Both the position numbers and the translations under genes were made by a program. A stretch of 21,386 bases of DNA, from the IMG/VR virus record IMGVR_UViG_3300044825_000859, positions 1 through 21,386 of that record; one strand, given 5' to 3'. Below are positions 20,984-21,386 of this stretch, one piece after another. Source of the stretch: a virus. Within the stretch, counting starts at the first letter, position 1. Every line of letters starts with the position of its first letter. The notes beneath the pieces were generated by a model, which was not told the origin of the DNA, made no database searches, and saw nothing but the letters and a program-made list of their open reading frames with translations.

Positions 20984-21163
20984 TCATGGGGACGTGGCAC
21001 GGACAAGCCATGCGACGAAGCGCGGCAATCGGAGCATGTCAACCATCTGCGCAAACAGTGAGAACGCCGCGCCATCGAGTCGAGCTCGCTGTGCCAGTGA
21101 CGAATGCCTGACCACCCACACCTCACGGAAGAACGGCGACAGGTCACGATACGGCTCGCTCAT
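20984..21163 (-). CDS. Small helical protein, 59 aa
   Basis: A 59-residue protein from ATG 21163, preceded on the minus strand by GGAAAGGTGG. The longer frame from 21199 is less likely because its extra residues overlap the Cys-rich gene. The sequence (MSEPYRDLSPFFREVWVVRH, then FSLFAQMVDMLRLPRFVAWL) suggests two amphipathic helices rich in Phe, Leu and Arg, perhaps a membrane-interacting or protein-interacting peptide. No known family is recognised. It is the last gene of a minus-strand operon that ends against the late-operon terminator. It overlaps the upstream Cys-rich gene as ATGA. Confidence 0.6.
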   Translation of the reverse strand: MSEPYRDLSPFFREVWVVRHSSLAQRARLDGAAFSLFAQMVDMLRLPRFVAWLVRATSP

Positions 21164-21282
21164 GGTTCCACCTTTCCACTGTGGCACGGACAAGTACACG
21201 TCAGCTCGCCGTTAGATCCTGGGCAAGGGTGCGAGCATTTGCCGACACAATGACCGTCAAGGCACCAACCGAACTTAGCCAC
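21160..21282 (-). CDS. Tiny cysteine-rich protein, 40 aa
   Basis: Reading from GTG 21282 gives a 40-residue protein with seven cysteines (7, 12, 16, 20, 29, 31, 33) and three histidines (11, 18, 34). It begins MAKFGWCLDGHCVGKCSHPC and ends CTCPCHSGKVEP. This spacing suggests one or two zinc sites or a zinc-knuckle-like fold. It is joined by overlaps on both sides: 8 nt with the upstream gene (GTGGCTAA) and ATGA with the downstream gene. That tiling of three reading frames supports it as real despite its length. Function unknown; similar small Zn-binding proteins are often encoded by actinophages. Confidence 0.65.
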   Translation of the reverse strand: MAKFGWCLDGHCVGKCSHPCPGSNGELTCTCPCHSGKVEP

Positions 21283-21386
21283 GGTCGCCCCCGTCCAACA
21301 GGTGGGCCTTGATCGCGGTGGCCCCAGCGCGGAAGCCCTTCTCGTATGCCACGCCGCGCGCTACTGCGTTGGCGTCGTACTTGGCT
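21275..21386 (-). CDS. Partial C-terminus of a minus-strand gene
   Basis: The last 36 residues of a gene entering from the right edge: begins AKYDANAVARGVAYEKGFRA and ends with stop TAA at 21275-21277. The pattern 'GxxYEKGFRAGxxA' resembles the C-terminal helix of small actinophage hypothetical proteins. Too little is present to name it. Its stop overlaps the start of the Cys-rich gene, placing it in the same operon. The promoter must lie outside the window. Confidence 0.65.
   Translation of the reverse strand, partial: AKYDANAVARGVAYEKGFRAGATAIKAHLLDGGDRG

Noticed and set aside
1-21386. tRNA genes, CRISPR arrays, insertion sequences, integrase or att sites
   Set aside because: No cloverleaf-like tRNA, regularly spaced repeat array, transposase or integrase motifs were found by reading; short att cores cannot be judged without a host sequence.

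Overview
The window is a 21.4-kb stretch of a tailed siphovirus (free phage or prophage) with a GC-rich genome. The host is most probably an actinobacterium: portal, MuF-like, head-tail, tail-terminator, Dit, M15 endolysin and r1t-holin-like proteins all have the character of actinophage late genes, and starts are often ATG/GTG in 1-17-nt overlaps. No integrase, replication gene, tRNA, CRISPR or insertion sequence is visible, so lifestyle cannot be read here.

Layout, left to right on the + strand. DNA packaging and head: small-terminase-like gene, large terminase, portal, MuF-like minor capsid protein, scaffold, major capsid protein and a 52-aa gene (48-5738). Neck: adaptor, stopper-like, gp10-like and tail-terminator genes (5767-7194). 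Tail: Ig-domain major tail protein, a hairpin, tail-assembly chaperones joined by a -1 frameshift, a 609-aa tape measure, distal tail protein and minor tail proteins (7267-14670). Then come an SGNH-fold esterase, an M15-peptidase endolysin with a strong internal ribosome site, an XhlA-like membrane protein, a Cys/HTH mini-protein and a calcineurin-like phosphoesterase (14674-17803). After a divergently oriented island, a second (r1t-type) holin is followed by a collagen-like tail-fibre module and a distal fibre protein (18741-20883), closed by a strong intrinsic terminator at 20920-20966.

Three minus-strand units interrupt or follow this late operon. (1) A 65-aa secreted or membrane-type protein at 13199-13396 has a leaderless-promoter-like sequence. 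(2) A two-gene island at 17869-18593 (zinc-cluster/HTH protein plus a coiled-coil/SH3-like protein) has its own consensus promoter with operator-like inverted repeats at one end and a hairpin between convergent genes at the other: moron architecture. (3) A rightmost operon of tiny overlapping genes includes a 40-aa protein with seven cysteines at 21160-21282.

The structural genes should build a long non-contractile tail (very roughly 90 nm from tape-measure length) that carries an esterase and collagen-like fibres. Lysis functions are split either side of the phosphoesterase and the minus-strand island. The islands are the most likely place for undescribed biology; the rest is recognisable late-operon content with several regulatory details worth checking.
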